Shown here in pieces: positions 30,997-39,732 of a stretch of DNA of 64,000 nt. The notes below the pieces were generated by a model. It was not told the DNA's origin, searched no databases, and saw only the letters and a list, made by a program, of their open reading frames with translations. The translations under genes and the position numbers were made by a program. The stretch's first letter is position 1. Every line of letters begins with the position of its first letter. The stretch is from an uncultured Sulfuricurvum sp. (GTDB lineage: Bacteria > Campylobacterota > Campylobacteria > Campylobacterales > Sulfurimonadaceae): the NCBI GenBank assembly GCA_903844635.1, contig CAIMUF010000032.1:109871-173870 (forward strand), written 5' to 3'.

Positions 30997-31608
30997 TCAC
31001 AAGTTGATAAAATTTTGTAAAATTTTTAAGCCGTTATGATGGCTCTTTTCCGGATGCGGCTGAATACCCATTACGTTATCATGCGCGATTGCACTGGTAA
31101 AACGGTACCCATAAACACTCTCTCCGATGCTGTCTGCTTCATTGTCACACAAGGCGTGATAAGAATGAACGAAATAGAGATAATGGTCCTTGTCCAATCC
31201 TTCAAACAAAGGATGTTCTTTGGTAAACATCCTGTTCCATCCGATATGGGGGACTTTTAAAGGAGTATGAAAACGACTTGTATCAAACGCCACAACTCGT
31301 CCCTTAATAAGACCAAGCCCTTCATTGATTCCAAATTCTTCACTTGAGTCAAACAATAATTGCATTCCCAAACAAATGCCAAGAAGATATTTTCCGCTCA
31401 CGGCATATTCACGAACGGCTTCATTCATTCCACGGCTTTGCAGGTGTTCCATCGCATCCCCAAATGCACCAACACCCGGTAAAATCAGCTTGTCATACGT
31501 ACACAATTTAGCAGGGTCTGATTCCACCACTACTTTTTCACCAAGTAAATCAAATGCATTTTTTACGCTGGCAAGATTACCTATATTATAATCGACTATT
31601 CCTATCAA
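30997..31608 (-). CDS. hisH: Imidazole glycerol phosphate synthase glutaminase subunit
   Basis: MIGIVDYNIGNLASV, GICLGMQLLFDSSEE, GIQPHPEKSH. Confidence 0.97.
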   Translation of the reverse strand: MIGIVDYNIGNLASVKNAFDLLGEKVVVESDPAKLCTYDKLILPGVGAFGDAMEHLQSRGMNEAVREYAVSGKYLLGICLGMQLLFDSSEEFGINEGLGLIKGRVVAFDTSRFHTPLKVPHIGWNRMFTKEHPLFEGLDKDHYLYFVHSYHALCDNEADSIGESVYGYRFTSAIAHDNVMGIQPHPEKSHHNGLKILQNFINL

Positions 31609-32513
31609 GGATGCTCCTTATCGTGAGTAAAACGGATGTAAATAGCCAAGCCAACCAACAAGGAAGCGACACCGCCAATAATATAAATTGCATTGAAAAG
31701 CATTGCAGGCTCTGTCATAGCAAATTTAAACACTAACATCAGCGCTTCGATTGAGAGTGCGATAATAATAGAACCCAAAAATCGAACCATTGTTTTATGT
31801 ATATCAGAGGCAGGGTCTTTTTTGGAGCGCCCCAAAACTTCTTCTTCAAAAAGAGTTTTGACCAAATCAAATATTGCCAAAGAAAGGGTAAGCAAGATCG
31901 TTGCTTCAAAAATATCTTTAATCTCAATATGCTCTGCATTACCAACTCCATACGCGAAAAAACCCTCTATACCCTTGACAAATAATAGCAATGCAACCGC
32001 GGCTAAAGCAACCGAAAAAACAGCATAAATAGTTCTAAAAAATTTACCGGCAAAACTCTCCAATGCTAAAGGATGAGCGATTCGAAGTACTTCATTTAGA
32101 GGCATATCAAGACACGCTACATAAATAATTTCACCATTTTCATCAAAAATTGGTTCTGATGCGGTAATGGTTAATTCATCATTGAGCAATGAGGGATAAG
32201 GATCGGTAATCGTACAGCGACGCTCATGCATAGCACGATAATAATAGGCTCTGGTGGAACGATTCTCGCCAATATCCTCCTCTTGAATTCTGCCTTTTAG
32301 ATAGGTAGGACCTGCTTGATTTCCTGCCGCGTCCAATAAATAAACAGCTTCTACCCCTGGCAAATCTCCTTTGATTTTACGGAGACGATCGGTAATGTGT
32401 TCAGCTGTTGCAGAAGGAAGGTGATTTGGGAGATTTTTTTGAAAAAGGTAACAAAAATATGCCCGCGCTTTTGGGCGAATTTCAGAAAATTGCTGTATGT
32501 CTTGAACAACCAT
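31605..32513 (-). CDS. Membrane protein with N-terminal Cache/PDC-like sensor domain
   Basis: TRAYYYRAMHERRCTITDPYPSLLNDELTITASEPIFDENGEIIYVACLDMPL; several TM helices after; no kinase/GGDEF/MCP output. Confidence 0.75.
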   Translation of the reverse strand: MVVQDIQQFSEIRPKARAYFCYLFQKNLPNHLPSATAEHITDRLRKIKGDLPGVEAVYLLDAAGNQAGPTYLKGRIQEEDIGENRSTRAYYYRAMHERRCTITDPYPSLLNDELTITASEPIFDENGEIIYVACLDMPLNEVLRIAHPLALESFAGKFFRTIYAVFSVALAAVALLLFVKGIEGFFAYGVGNAEHIEIKDIFEATILLTLSLAIFDLVKTLFEEEVLGRSKKDPASDIHKTMVRFLGSIIIALSIEALMLVFKFAMTEPAMLFNAIYIIGGVASLLVGLAIYIRFTHDKEHP

Positions 32514-32577
32514 TTTTGCGCTCCTAACCTCTTAATAATTATGCGGATTATAGCTTAGTTGCGCTATAGTTATCCTT

Positions 32578-33558
32578 ATGAAAAGTCCAAATCTACGTAT
32601 CGCAATCGTCCGTCTCAGCGCACTCGGTGACATCGTCAATACAGCTGTCGTCTTACAAATTATCCATCAGCATTACCCTGATGCCGAGATTGATTGGTTT
32701 GTAGAAGAGGCATTTGCCCCTATACTCCAGAACCATCCTCTGCTTCATGAAGTGATCCCTGTCCCTCTCAAAAGGCTCAAAAACACTAAACGCTTTACTC
32801 TCTTAAAAGAGATGATTCACACTCTAAAATCTCGTAAACGCTATGACCATATTATCGATGCGCAGGGTCTGCTAAAATCAGCCATTATCGCCTCTTTTCT
32901 ACCCGGGAAAATACACGGTTTTGACCGAAAAAGTGCTCGTGAAGCAATCGCTTCGTGGTTTTATTCCACTACCTCATCCATCCCTTACGAAATAAGTGTA
33001 ATACGACGCAATGTGATGGTGATAACTGAAGCGTTAAATATCCCTTACTCCGACGCGCTGATAGAGCAAAAAGTTCCTGTATTTGATAGTTCCACAGCCT
33101 CGCATGAAAATAAAATTGCCCTTGTCATCGGGGCATCGTGGAAGAGCAAATGCTATCCCAAAGAACACTTTGCCACACTGTGTGATTTACTTCCCTACCC
33201 TTGCCATCTTGTTTGGGGAAGCGCGAGTGAATACGATGATGCGGTGTGGATACAAGAACATTCCAAGAATGCTATTGTTACGCCTAAAATGTCCCTAAAA
33301 GAGCTGGTGGATTTTATCGCAAACTGTACGCTCACCATCGGAAATGATACAGGGCCTACTCATATTGCGTGGGCGATGAATCGTCCCTCTATAACCCTGT
33401 TTGGTCCAACCAATGAACGGATGATTTACCCAACTCCTACTAATATTGGAATAAAATCTCCGTCCCACGTGGATATTTTTCACATTAATCGTAATGATTT
33501 TTCGATTTGTGACATCAACCCTCATCTTATTGCTACTAAAGCCAAGGAAATTTTATAA
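32578..33558 (+). CDS. waaC: Lipopolysaccharide heptosyltransferase I
   Basis: LRIAIVRLSALGDIVNTAVVLQ, IGNDTGPTHIAWAM, LFGPTN. Confidence 0.93.
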   Translation: MKSPNLRIAIVRLSALGDIVNTAVVLQIIHQHYPDAEIDWFVEEAFAPILQNHPLLHEVIPVPLKRLKNTKRFTLLKEMIHTLKSRKRYDHIIDAQGLLKSAIIASFLPGKIHGFDRKSAREAIASWFYSTTSSIPYEISVIRRNVMVITEALNIPYSDALIEQKVPVFDSSTASHENKIALVIGASWKSKCYPKEHFATLCDLLPYPCHLVWGSASEYDDAVWIQEHSKNAIVTPKMSLKELVDFIANCTLTIGNDTGPTHIAWAMNRPSITLFGPTNERMIYPTPTNIGIKSPSHVDIFHINRNDFSICDINPHLIATKAKEIL

Positions 33559-34436
33559 TGGGATATCGCCTTTTTTTACTCTTAGATTCATTCTTAATGA
33601 TTCTGCCACAGCGTTGGCGTAAAAAGATATTTACATCGCTTGCTTCACTTGCTCATCTTCTCGCTTTTTCACGAAATCGGATCATTCAAGCTAATGTAGA
33701 TTTTGCTTTTAAAGATGAGCTCACTCTGACTCAAAAAAAAGAAATTGAGAGCTACTGCTATCGAAATTTAGCCATGAATTTTTTACAAGTAATGGAAAAC
33801 CGACGAAACAATGCCGATGATTTACAATCTCAAGTGACTTTTCAAAACCGTGAAGTTGTTGATGCCCTTTTGCGAGAAAAACGCGGGATTATTTTTGTTT
33901 CCGCCCATTTTGGGAATTGGGAGCTTGGAGGAGCTGCTCTCTCTTCTGTCATTACCCCTGTTTCCTCAATCTATAAAGAGTTTAGCGCTTCTGAGTTTGA
34001 TCCCTATTTACTTCAGGCACGAACAAACCATAAAATGCAGCTTGCGGAAAAAAATGGAGCGCTTAAACATATTGCCAAAGCCCTCAAAGGCGGTCGCTCT
34101 ATTTTACTTATGATCGATCAAGCCAGCAATGCACGTGCAGGGGTAAAAGTTGATTTTTTAGGGCATGAGACGTACCAATCTTCTACCCCTGCTGCGTTAT
34201 CCGCAAAATTTAATGCTCCTATCGTCGGAGTTTATATTGTCTCACTCCATGAACAGCACTATACGATTACGTTTGAAAATCCCATTGAAGCAAAAAGCAA
34301 TGAGGAAAAAGACATTTTAGACGCCACACAAGCACAAGCCGATGATCTTGAAAAAGTAATTCGCACCAATCCAAAGCTCTGGTTTTGGTGCCACAAGCGG
34401 TGGAAGGGTGAATTTAAAGAAATTTATACCGGATAA
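33558..34436 (+). CDS. waaM: Lipid A biosynthesis lauroyl acyltransferase
   Basis: FVSAHFGNWELGG, ILLMIDQASNARAGVKVDFLGHE; overlaps waaC. Confidence 0.92.
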   Translation: MGYRLFLLLDSFLMILPQRWRKKIFTSLASLAHLLAFSRNRIIQANVDFAFKDELTLTQKKEIESYCYRNLAMNFLQVMENRRNNADDLQSQVTFQNREVVDALLREKRGIIFVSAHFGNWELGGAALSSVITPVSSIYKEFSASEFDPYLLQARTNHKMQLAEKNGALKHIAKALKGGRSILLMIDQASNARAGVKVDFLGHETYQSSTPAALSAKFNAPIVGVYIVSLHEQHYTITFENPIEAKSNEEKDILDATQAQADDLEKVIRTNPKLWFWCHKRWKGEFKEIYTG

Positions 34437-35110
34437 GCTGTTTTTAGTTCTTTGTACAACTCATCAGGTGTCATCTCAGGATTGTTTTCCCATGAAAGTT
34501 TCATTACGGCGTTGTCTTCCAATCCGTTCCAAATTTTGATATAACTTCCCTCTTTATATCCATGGTCTTGACGGAATTGATTGAGGATATTTTTGCCGAC
34601 ATAGAGACGATACAAGTGTGTCGTATTCAATGCACCCAAATACGCCAGCTCCAAAAACTCTTCAACTATCGCACCAATCATCTCTGGAGAAATCGGAATC
34701 AGTGAAAGACGCATAACGTTTTCGATTTTAATCATCAGGAGATCATCTCCGCCAAAAGGAAGCGGTGTTTCACCGTTTAACTTTTGATATTCCGGTGTAT
34801 TGTAAATTCTTTGTGCCAATTCTTCCACTGCTTCCGCACCATTGGCTTTCGTAAATTCCAATACTAAACTCATCACAAAATGCCAGACATCGACAATCTC
34901 GATTTGCAAGTTGGCATAATCCGTCGGTTGAGCAATACTTTTCCAGTGTTTCCATCCGAATGAATCAATCATTTCGGCAGATTCCATCGTAATGCATCGG
35001 CGCCAGTTGATTATTTTGCCGTGCTTCGTTACCCCTTTTTCCCAACCAATTCCGTTGGTAGCATCATTGAGTTGTTGCTGTAATGTCAGCATACTAAGTA
35101 ATTTATTCAT
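34424..35110 (-). CDS. dut: Dimeric dUTPase
   Basis: CITMESAEMIDSFGWKHWK, IEIVDVWHFVMSL, dimeric dUTPase motifs. Confidence 0.92.
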   Translation of the reverse strand: MNKLLSMLTLQQQLNDATNGIGWEKGVTKHGKIINWRRCITMESAEMIDSFGWKHWKSIAQPTDYANLQIEIVDVWHFVMSLVLEFTKANGAEAVEELAQRIYNTPEYQKLNGETPLPFGGDDLLMIKIENVMRLSLIPISPEMIGAIVEEFLELAYLGALNTTHLYRLYVGKNILNQFRQDHGYKEGSYIKIWNGLEDNAVMKLSWENNPEMTPDELYKELKTAYPV

Positions 35111-35152
35111 GCTTATCCTTTAAAAAGTTTCAAATTATAGGTAAAATTCCCT

Positions 35153-35329
35153 ATGCAAAAAATTATCTGCCAAAAATGTATTTATTATTTCGTCACATGG
35201 GAAGCTAATCAGCCTCACGGATGTAAGGCGTATGGATTTAAAAGTAAATCTATCCCTTCTCAAATCGTCCTAAACTCAAGCGGCAAACCATGTAGTTTTT
35301 TCGAACCTAAGAACCTCGTTTCCAAATAA
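35153..35329 (+). CDS. Small 58-aa Cys-containing protein (not in the supplied ORF track)
   Basis: Manual translation MQKIICQKCIYYFVTWEANQPHGCKAYGFKSKSIPSQIVLNSSGKPCSFFEPKNLVSK*; C-X2-C, two further Cys. Confidence 0.75.
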   Translation: MQKIICQKCIYYFVTWEANQPHGCKAYGFKSKSIPSQIVLNSSGKPCSFFEPKNLVSK

Positions 35330-35720
35330 GTTTTTTACCAAAACCCAGTGTATTATCGGTCATTTTAATCTCATCAAGGCGTATTTTCCACAATGTTGGA
35401 TTCATTATCCGTGCATACGGAAAAGCTTTATAATAAAACTCTTTTCCCTCATCACACAACGTCATCGTACCTTTAAATTGTATCCCTTGAATCTTTCCGA
35501 CCGTCTTGGTTTCAAATGCCACTGTTCCTGCAACGGTATGATTTTTTACTACATTGCTACCATGCAGTGTTTGGGTATCCGTTGCCACGATAAAAGAAAT
35601 TTCTTCTGAATCATACGCATAAAATAAAGAACAACACCACAACTCATCCCCATAGGTTGCCAATGAAAGCAGATGATGTTTGGCGATAAAATTTTCAATT
35701 TTTGACGTTATAGCTTCCAT
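35307..35720 (-). CDS. Pyridoxamine 5'-phosphate oxidase-like split-barrel protein (YhbP/UPF0306-like)
   Basis: MEAITSKIENFIAKHHLLSLATYGDELWCCSLFYAYD...; ATG at 35720. Confidence 0.78.
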   Translation of the reverse strand: MEAITSKIENFIAKHHLLSLATYGDELWCCSLFYAYDSEEISFIVATDTQTLHGSNVVKNHTVAGTVAFETKTVGKIQGIQFKGTMTLCDEGKEFYYKAFPYARIMNPTLWKIRLDEIKMTDNTLGFGKKLIWKRGS

Positions 35721-35725
35721 TATTT

Positions 35726-37000
35726 TTACCGAATCGCAAAAGCAAGCGCAAAAGTCATTATCGACATAAAACACAATGCGCCAAAACTCATCCAACCAAC
35801 ATACCGTGAGCTTAGAACCAATGCAATTATCCCTTTCAAGAGATTGTTGCTCCCGATAGAAATTAAAATTGCACACATCACCGTATTGGGAGTAATAGAA
35901 TACTGAATGTTAATTAGAGAAAGGATAAAGGGATCAATGTCAGTAAAGCCACTGGTAAAGGCCAGTACATTCAATCCCGAAATCCCATAATGAACGATGA
36001 AATAATGAGTTGCTGTTGTCATGATGACAAACATAATTGCAACAAGCAATGCCATTCCAAGCTCAAGAGGATTAATATTTATCTGCGTACCATTCTCATT
36101 ACCAAGCAGATTACTCCCTTTATGCTTTGAGAGCATGTATCCTCCTAAAAGCGCAATAGAGCCAAGCAGTCCCAGAGGAAGAGCAATGCTTTGAAATAAT
36201 GTAAAATTAAAAAAACCAATCATAACCATTAATCGTACATGCATCATTCCTGTTGCCAGCATAATGGCAGAAATAAACGTATATTCATCCGAGGCAATGA
36301 CCTTTGATTTACGAGCCAAAACAACGGTTGTCGCTGTTGAGGAGTAAATCCCTCCTAAAATACCGCTAACTAAAAACCCTTTTTCTTTAAAAAAATAATG
36401 TTGAAGCAAATAGCCAATATACGATATTCCCGATACAACGACGACTGCCATCCAAATTTTACTCATCGACATCGGCAACCAGGATGCAATCGGGGTAACC
36501 GGCAATAACGGCCAAATCACCGCACTTAATAGCACCCATTTGGAAAAAGTAATCAATTCACTTTTATCCACTTTTTCGAGTAGTATTTGGACTTTAGATT
36601 TGGAATTGACAACAAAAATTATGACAACAAATATCAAAGCAATCAGCCACAAAGGCTGTGTCATAATCATCGGTGCATAGGTATATACCAATAATGCTAC
36701 CAAAAGACTGATAATCCCTTTTTGTTCTTTATGGAGTTTACTGTAATAAAAGAGACCAAAAAATATTGCCAAAATTCCCAATCCGGACAGATAAAGCCGT
36801 AAGGTAGGATCGAGAACATAAAGAATATATCCAAGCATCCCAATAAAGGTATATGTGCGCACGGTTCCGATAAAATAGGGATGTTCTAATGTCCGTTTGT
36901 ATTTTCGCATCTCTAATCCGGTTAGAAAACTCAGTATTAGGGTTAAAATAAAGCGAAAATACTCTGTTTCATAAAAAGGATCTATGGATTCAACTATCAT
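35726..37000 (-). CDS. MgtC/DUF4010 family membrane protein
   Basis: LILSFLTGLEMRKYKR, repeated TM segments, GGIYSSTATTVVLARKSK, GFTDIDPFILSL. Confidence 0.85.
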   Translation of the reverse strand: MIVESIDPFYETEYFRFILTLILSFLTGLEMRKYKRTLEHPYFIGTVRTYTFIGMLGYILYVLDPTLRLYLSGLGILAIFFGLFYYSKLHKEQKGIISLLVALLVYTYAPMIMTQPLWLIALIFVVIIFVVNSKSKVQILLEKVDKSELITFSKWVLLSAVIWPLLPVTPIASWLPMSMSKIWMAVVVVSGISYIGYLLQHYFFKEKGFLVSGILGGIYSSTATTVVLARKSKVIASDEYTFISAIMLATGMMHVRLMVMIGFFNFTLFQSIALPLGLLGSIALLGGYMLSKHKGSNLLGNENGTQININPLELGMALLVAIMFVIMTTATHYFIVHYGISGLNVLAFTSGFTDIDPFILSLINIQYSITPNTVMCAILISIGSNNLLKGIIALVLSSRYVGWMSFGALCFMSIMTFALAFAIR

Positions 37001-38166
37001 TGTCTCTCTTTTAAGGCAGTGCCTATTTTTGCCAATGCAATCTCAAGAACAGAGGAAGAGACCGCAAAATTGAGCCGCATAAATCCGGAACCTTCACGAC
37101 CGAAACTAAGCCCTGCACTCAGACCAAGACCAGCTTTTTGAATAAAAAATTCTCGTAATTCACGATCACCAATTCCCAGTTTTCGGCAATCAAACCAAGC
37201 CAAATAGGTCCCTTGGGGAGGAATAAATCGTATCTGCATATTTTGAGCAGACCATTGAGCTATTGTATCTCTATTTGTTTGCAAATGATCTATAAGTGCT
37301 TTGTGCCACTCTTTTCCATGCGTATAAGCAGCTTCAAAAGCCACATGCGATAATACTGCTCCATCACCAAAGTGAACAAGCCGACGCTGCCCATCATAAA
37401 GATCACGCAGCTTTTTCGAAGCAATGCAGACCGTAGAAATTCCGAATCCGGCCATATTAAATGTTTTTCCGGGTCCTAGAAGTGTTACAGTACATTCAGA
37501 CAACTCGTCCGAAAGCGATGCAATAGGGATATGAGTATGCCCCTCATAAACGATATCAGAATGAACCTCATCACTGACGATGACAATACCATATTCAAGA
37601 CACACTGTGCCCAAAGCCAATAATTCGTTCTTATGCCACACACGACCTATAGGGTTATGAGGAGAACACAACAATAGTATTTTGGTTTTTGGAGTGATTT
37701 GTGTTCGTAATAATTCACTGTCGAAACCATATTTTCCCTCACTGTTTTGGGTCAGCGAGTGAGTAATAAGATGTCGATTATTCTCATTAACCATCGAAAA
37801 AAACGGTGGATAAACCGGGCTCATCACGATGATCTCATCGCCCTCATCACTAAAAGCACGAATAGCACATCCGATAGAAGCAACAACAGAGGGAGAGTAG
37901 CTTAGCCATTCACGCTTAATTTCCCAATCATGATGTTCATGTATCCATTTAGATTGAGCTTCATAAGCACTATCCTTCATTATTTCATACCCGAGGACAG
38001 GGTGAATCAATCGTTCTCTTACCGCATCCAAAACACATACGGGAGTAGCAAGGTCCATATCTGCCACCCACATCGGCTGAACATTATCGGTTCCAAAAAG
38101 CTTTTGTCGCAAAGTATACTTTTCAGCATTCGATCCACTGCGATCTATCTCTCCAAACTCATCCAT
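36997..38166 (-). CDS. PLP-dependent C-S beta-lyase (MalY/PatB family), candidate OvoB
   Basis: MWVADMDLATP, LCSPHNPIGRVW, SDEVHSDIVYEGHTHIPIASL, GPGKTFNMAGFG; translationally coupled to ovoA. Confidence 0.9.
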   Translation of the reverse strand: MDEFGEIDRSGSNAEKYTLRQKLFGTDNVQPMWVADMDLATPVCVLDAVRERLIHPVLGYEIMKDSAYEAQSKWIHEHHDWEIKREWLSYSPSVVASIGCAIRAFSDEGDEIIVMSPVYPPFFSMVNENNRHLITHSLTQNSEGKYGFDSELLRTQITPKTKILLLCSPHNPIGRVWHKNELLALGTVCLEYGIVIVSDEVHSDIVYEGHTHIPIASLSDELSECTVTLLGPGKTFNMAGFGISTVCIASKKLRDLYDGQRRLVHFGDGAVLSHVAFEAAYTHGKEWHKALIDHLQTNRDTIAQWSAQNMQIRFIPPQGTYLAWFDCRKLGIGDRELREFFIQKAGLGLSAGLSFGREGSGFMRLNFAVSSSVLEIALAKIGTALKERQ

Positions 38167-39577
38167 ATTGTTTTGCCCATGATGTGTACATTTCTGCTAT
38201 ACGAGTATATTTTTGAGATTCAGATTCACCCTCACCTACTACATACCGAAATCCTGCATGCTGAATAAAATGGCGGCGAAATGCGTATCGGGATTCTCGT
38301 ACAATCTCATTACCTGTAGATGCCCACGAACCCCCTTTAATCATATTGTGTTTTCCGTCAAAGGTAGGTTCTGAAAAATCGTCGTACCATGGATGCGTTG
38401 CAAAACCCTCGAATCCATCCATCTGTGTTTGCGTCCATTGCCATACATTTCCTACAACATCATAGAGTTTTCCGTGAACAAACGTATCAATCGGAACCGA
38501 AGAAGCATAATGGGCAAAATTCAGGTTAGCATTGCTGTCATCAAAAATATCCTTTGAAATATCTCCTTGATCGACCATAACGCGCCACTCTGCTTCTGTA
38601 GGAAGACGATATACCGCTCCATCTTGTGCGCTTTTCCAGCGACAGAACGCTTCCGCTTCAAGTGCGTTGACCTCAACTGGCCAATTATAGGGCATATCTA
38701 TCTCGCACGTTAACGCACGGTATTTAAAACTTCCATCATTTTGAGGAATCCAAAAAGGGGGACACGTCGCATTACGAATACGTAAATATTTTAGCCCTTC
38801 ATCATCCCACCATCGCTGTATGCCATAACCATTGGCAGCTACAAAATCCATAAATTCACTATTACTAACTAAATATTTAGATGCCTCAAAATCTTCCACA
38901 TGATACGTTGCCGTTCCATATTCATTATCCCAGCCATACAATCCGTGATCATCCACACCTTTTCCAAGGTGGATCTCCTGAGCATCGAAGCCTACCATCT
39001 CGTTTTCTATAGCATCACCCCATAGTGGACAAATCGGAAACCGAGCATCTTCTCTAATAAATTCCAAGGGCATTTGATGATGCAGCACACTCGACGTTTC
39101 GATATGAATCCGTTCGTGTTCTATTCCCATCCAAATCGCCCAAAACGGGTCTGTTTTGATTATGGGCAATGTCATTGGTAATGTAGAAATCATTTCATCA
39201 ACGCATGCACGAACACGGTTACGATATTCACGTACTTCTTTCACGCTCGGCCACGCAAAGCTTCCACTCTCAGCGTCCCACGTCATCTCATCCACACCAA
39301 CCGCAAACAAGGACTCAAACTTGGGGTTAATTCTCTCCTCCATTGCACCTGAAGCAATTAATTTATTCACATAAAAAATAGCGGTATGGGCAAAATAAAA
39401 AATCATAGGATGACGCGTTGGTTCAGACTGGCGATAAAAGACTTCATCCGATTGTAAAAGATCAAACAATGATTCAAAAAGATCAAAACTTTGATGAAAA
39501 TAGTGACGCAATTGAATCCGTGTATTTTCTATATTTTTTCCATCAAGTCGCACTGACTGCATTTGCTTCACTATCAC
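38159..39577 (-). CDS. ovoA: OvoA-like 5-histidylcysteine sulfoxide synthase without the C-terminal methyltransferase domain
   Basis: DinB-like N-terminal half with HX3HXE iron motif (HERIHIE) and FGE-sulfatase half (GLYGWDNEYG, YRLPTEAEWR, GNVWQWTQT, MIKGGSWAS). Confidence 0.87.
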   Translation of the reverse strand: MIVKQMQSVRLDGKNIENTRIQLRHYFHQSFDLFESLFDLLQSDEVFYRQSEPTRHPMIFYFAHTAIFYVNKLIASGAMEERINPKFESLFAVGVDEMTWDAESGSFAWPSVKEVREYRNRVRACVDEMISTLPMTLPIIKTDPFWAIWMGIEHERIHIETSSVLHHQMPLEFIREDARFPICPLWGDAIENEMVGFDAQEIHLGKGVDDHGLYGWDNEYGTATYHVEDFEASKYLVSNSEFMDFVAANGYGIQRWWDDEGLKYLRIRNATCPPFWIPQNDGSFKYRALTCEIDMPYNWPVEVNALEAEAFCRWKSAQDGAVYRLPTEAEWRVMVDQGDISKDIFDDSNANLNFAHYASSVPIDTFVHGKLYDVVGNVWQWTQTQMDGFEGFATHPWYDDFSEPTFDGKHNMIKGGSWASTGNEIVRESRYAFRRHFIQHAGFRYVVGEGESESQKYTRIAEMYTSWAKQYG

Positions 39578-39732
39578 GCTCTAAATCCTCTATATACTAA
39601 TTCAAATTTCCCTATTGTACCTTAGAGACTCTTATAGAAAAAACTTGAAAAAAAAGGAGACCAAATAATCAAAAAAATGATTATAATTACAATATCAAAA
39701 AGGTATCAAAAAACATCAATTAGGAAACAAAT

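Noticed and set aside
38159-38180. Possible frameshift truncating the ovoA methyltransferase domain
   Set aside because: The stop overlaps the start of an intact downstream lyase gene; no leftover methyltransferase sequence is present, so the short form seems native.
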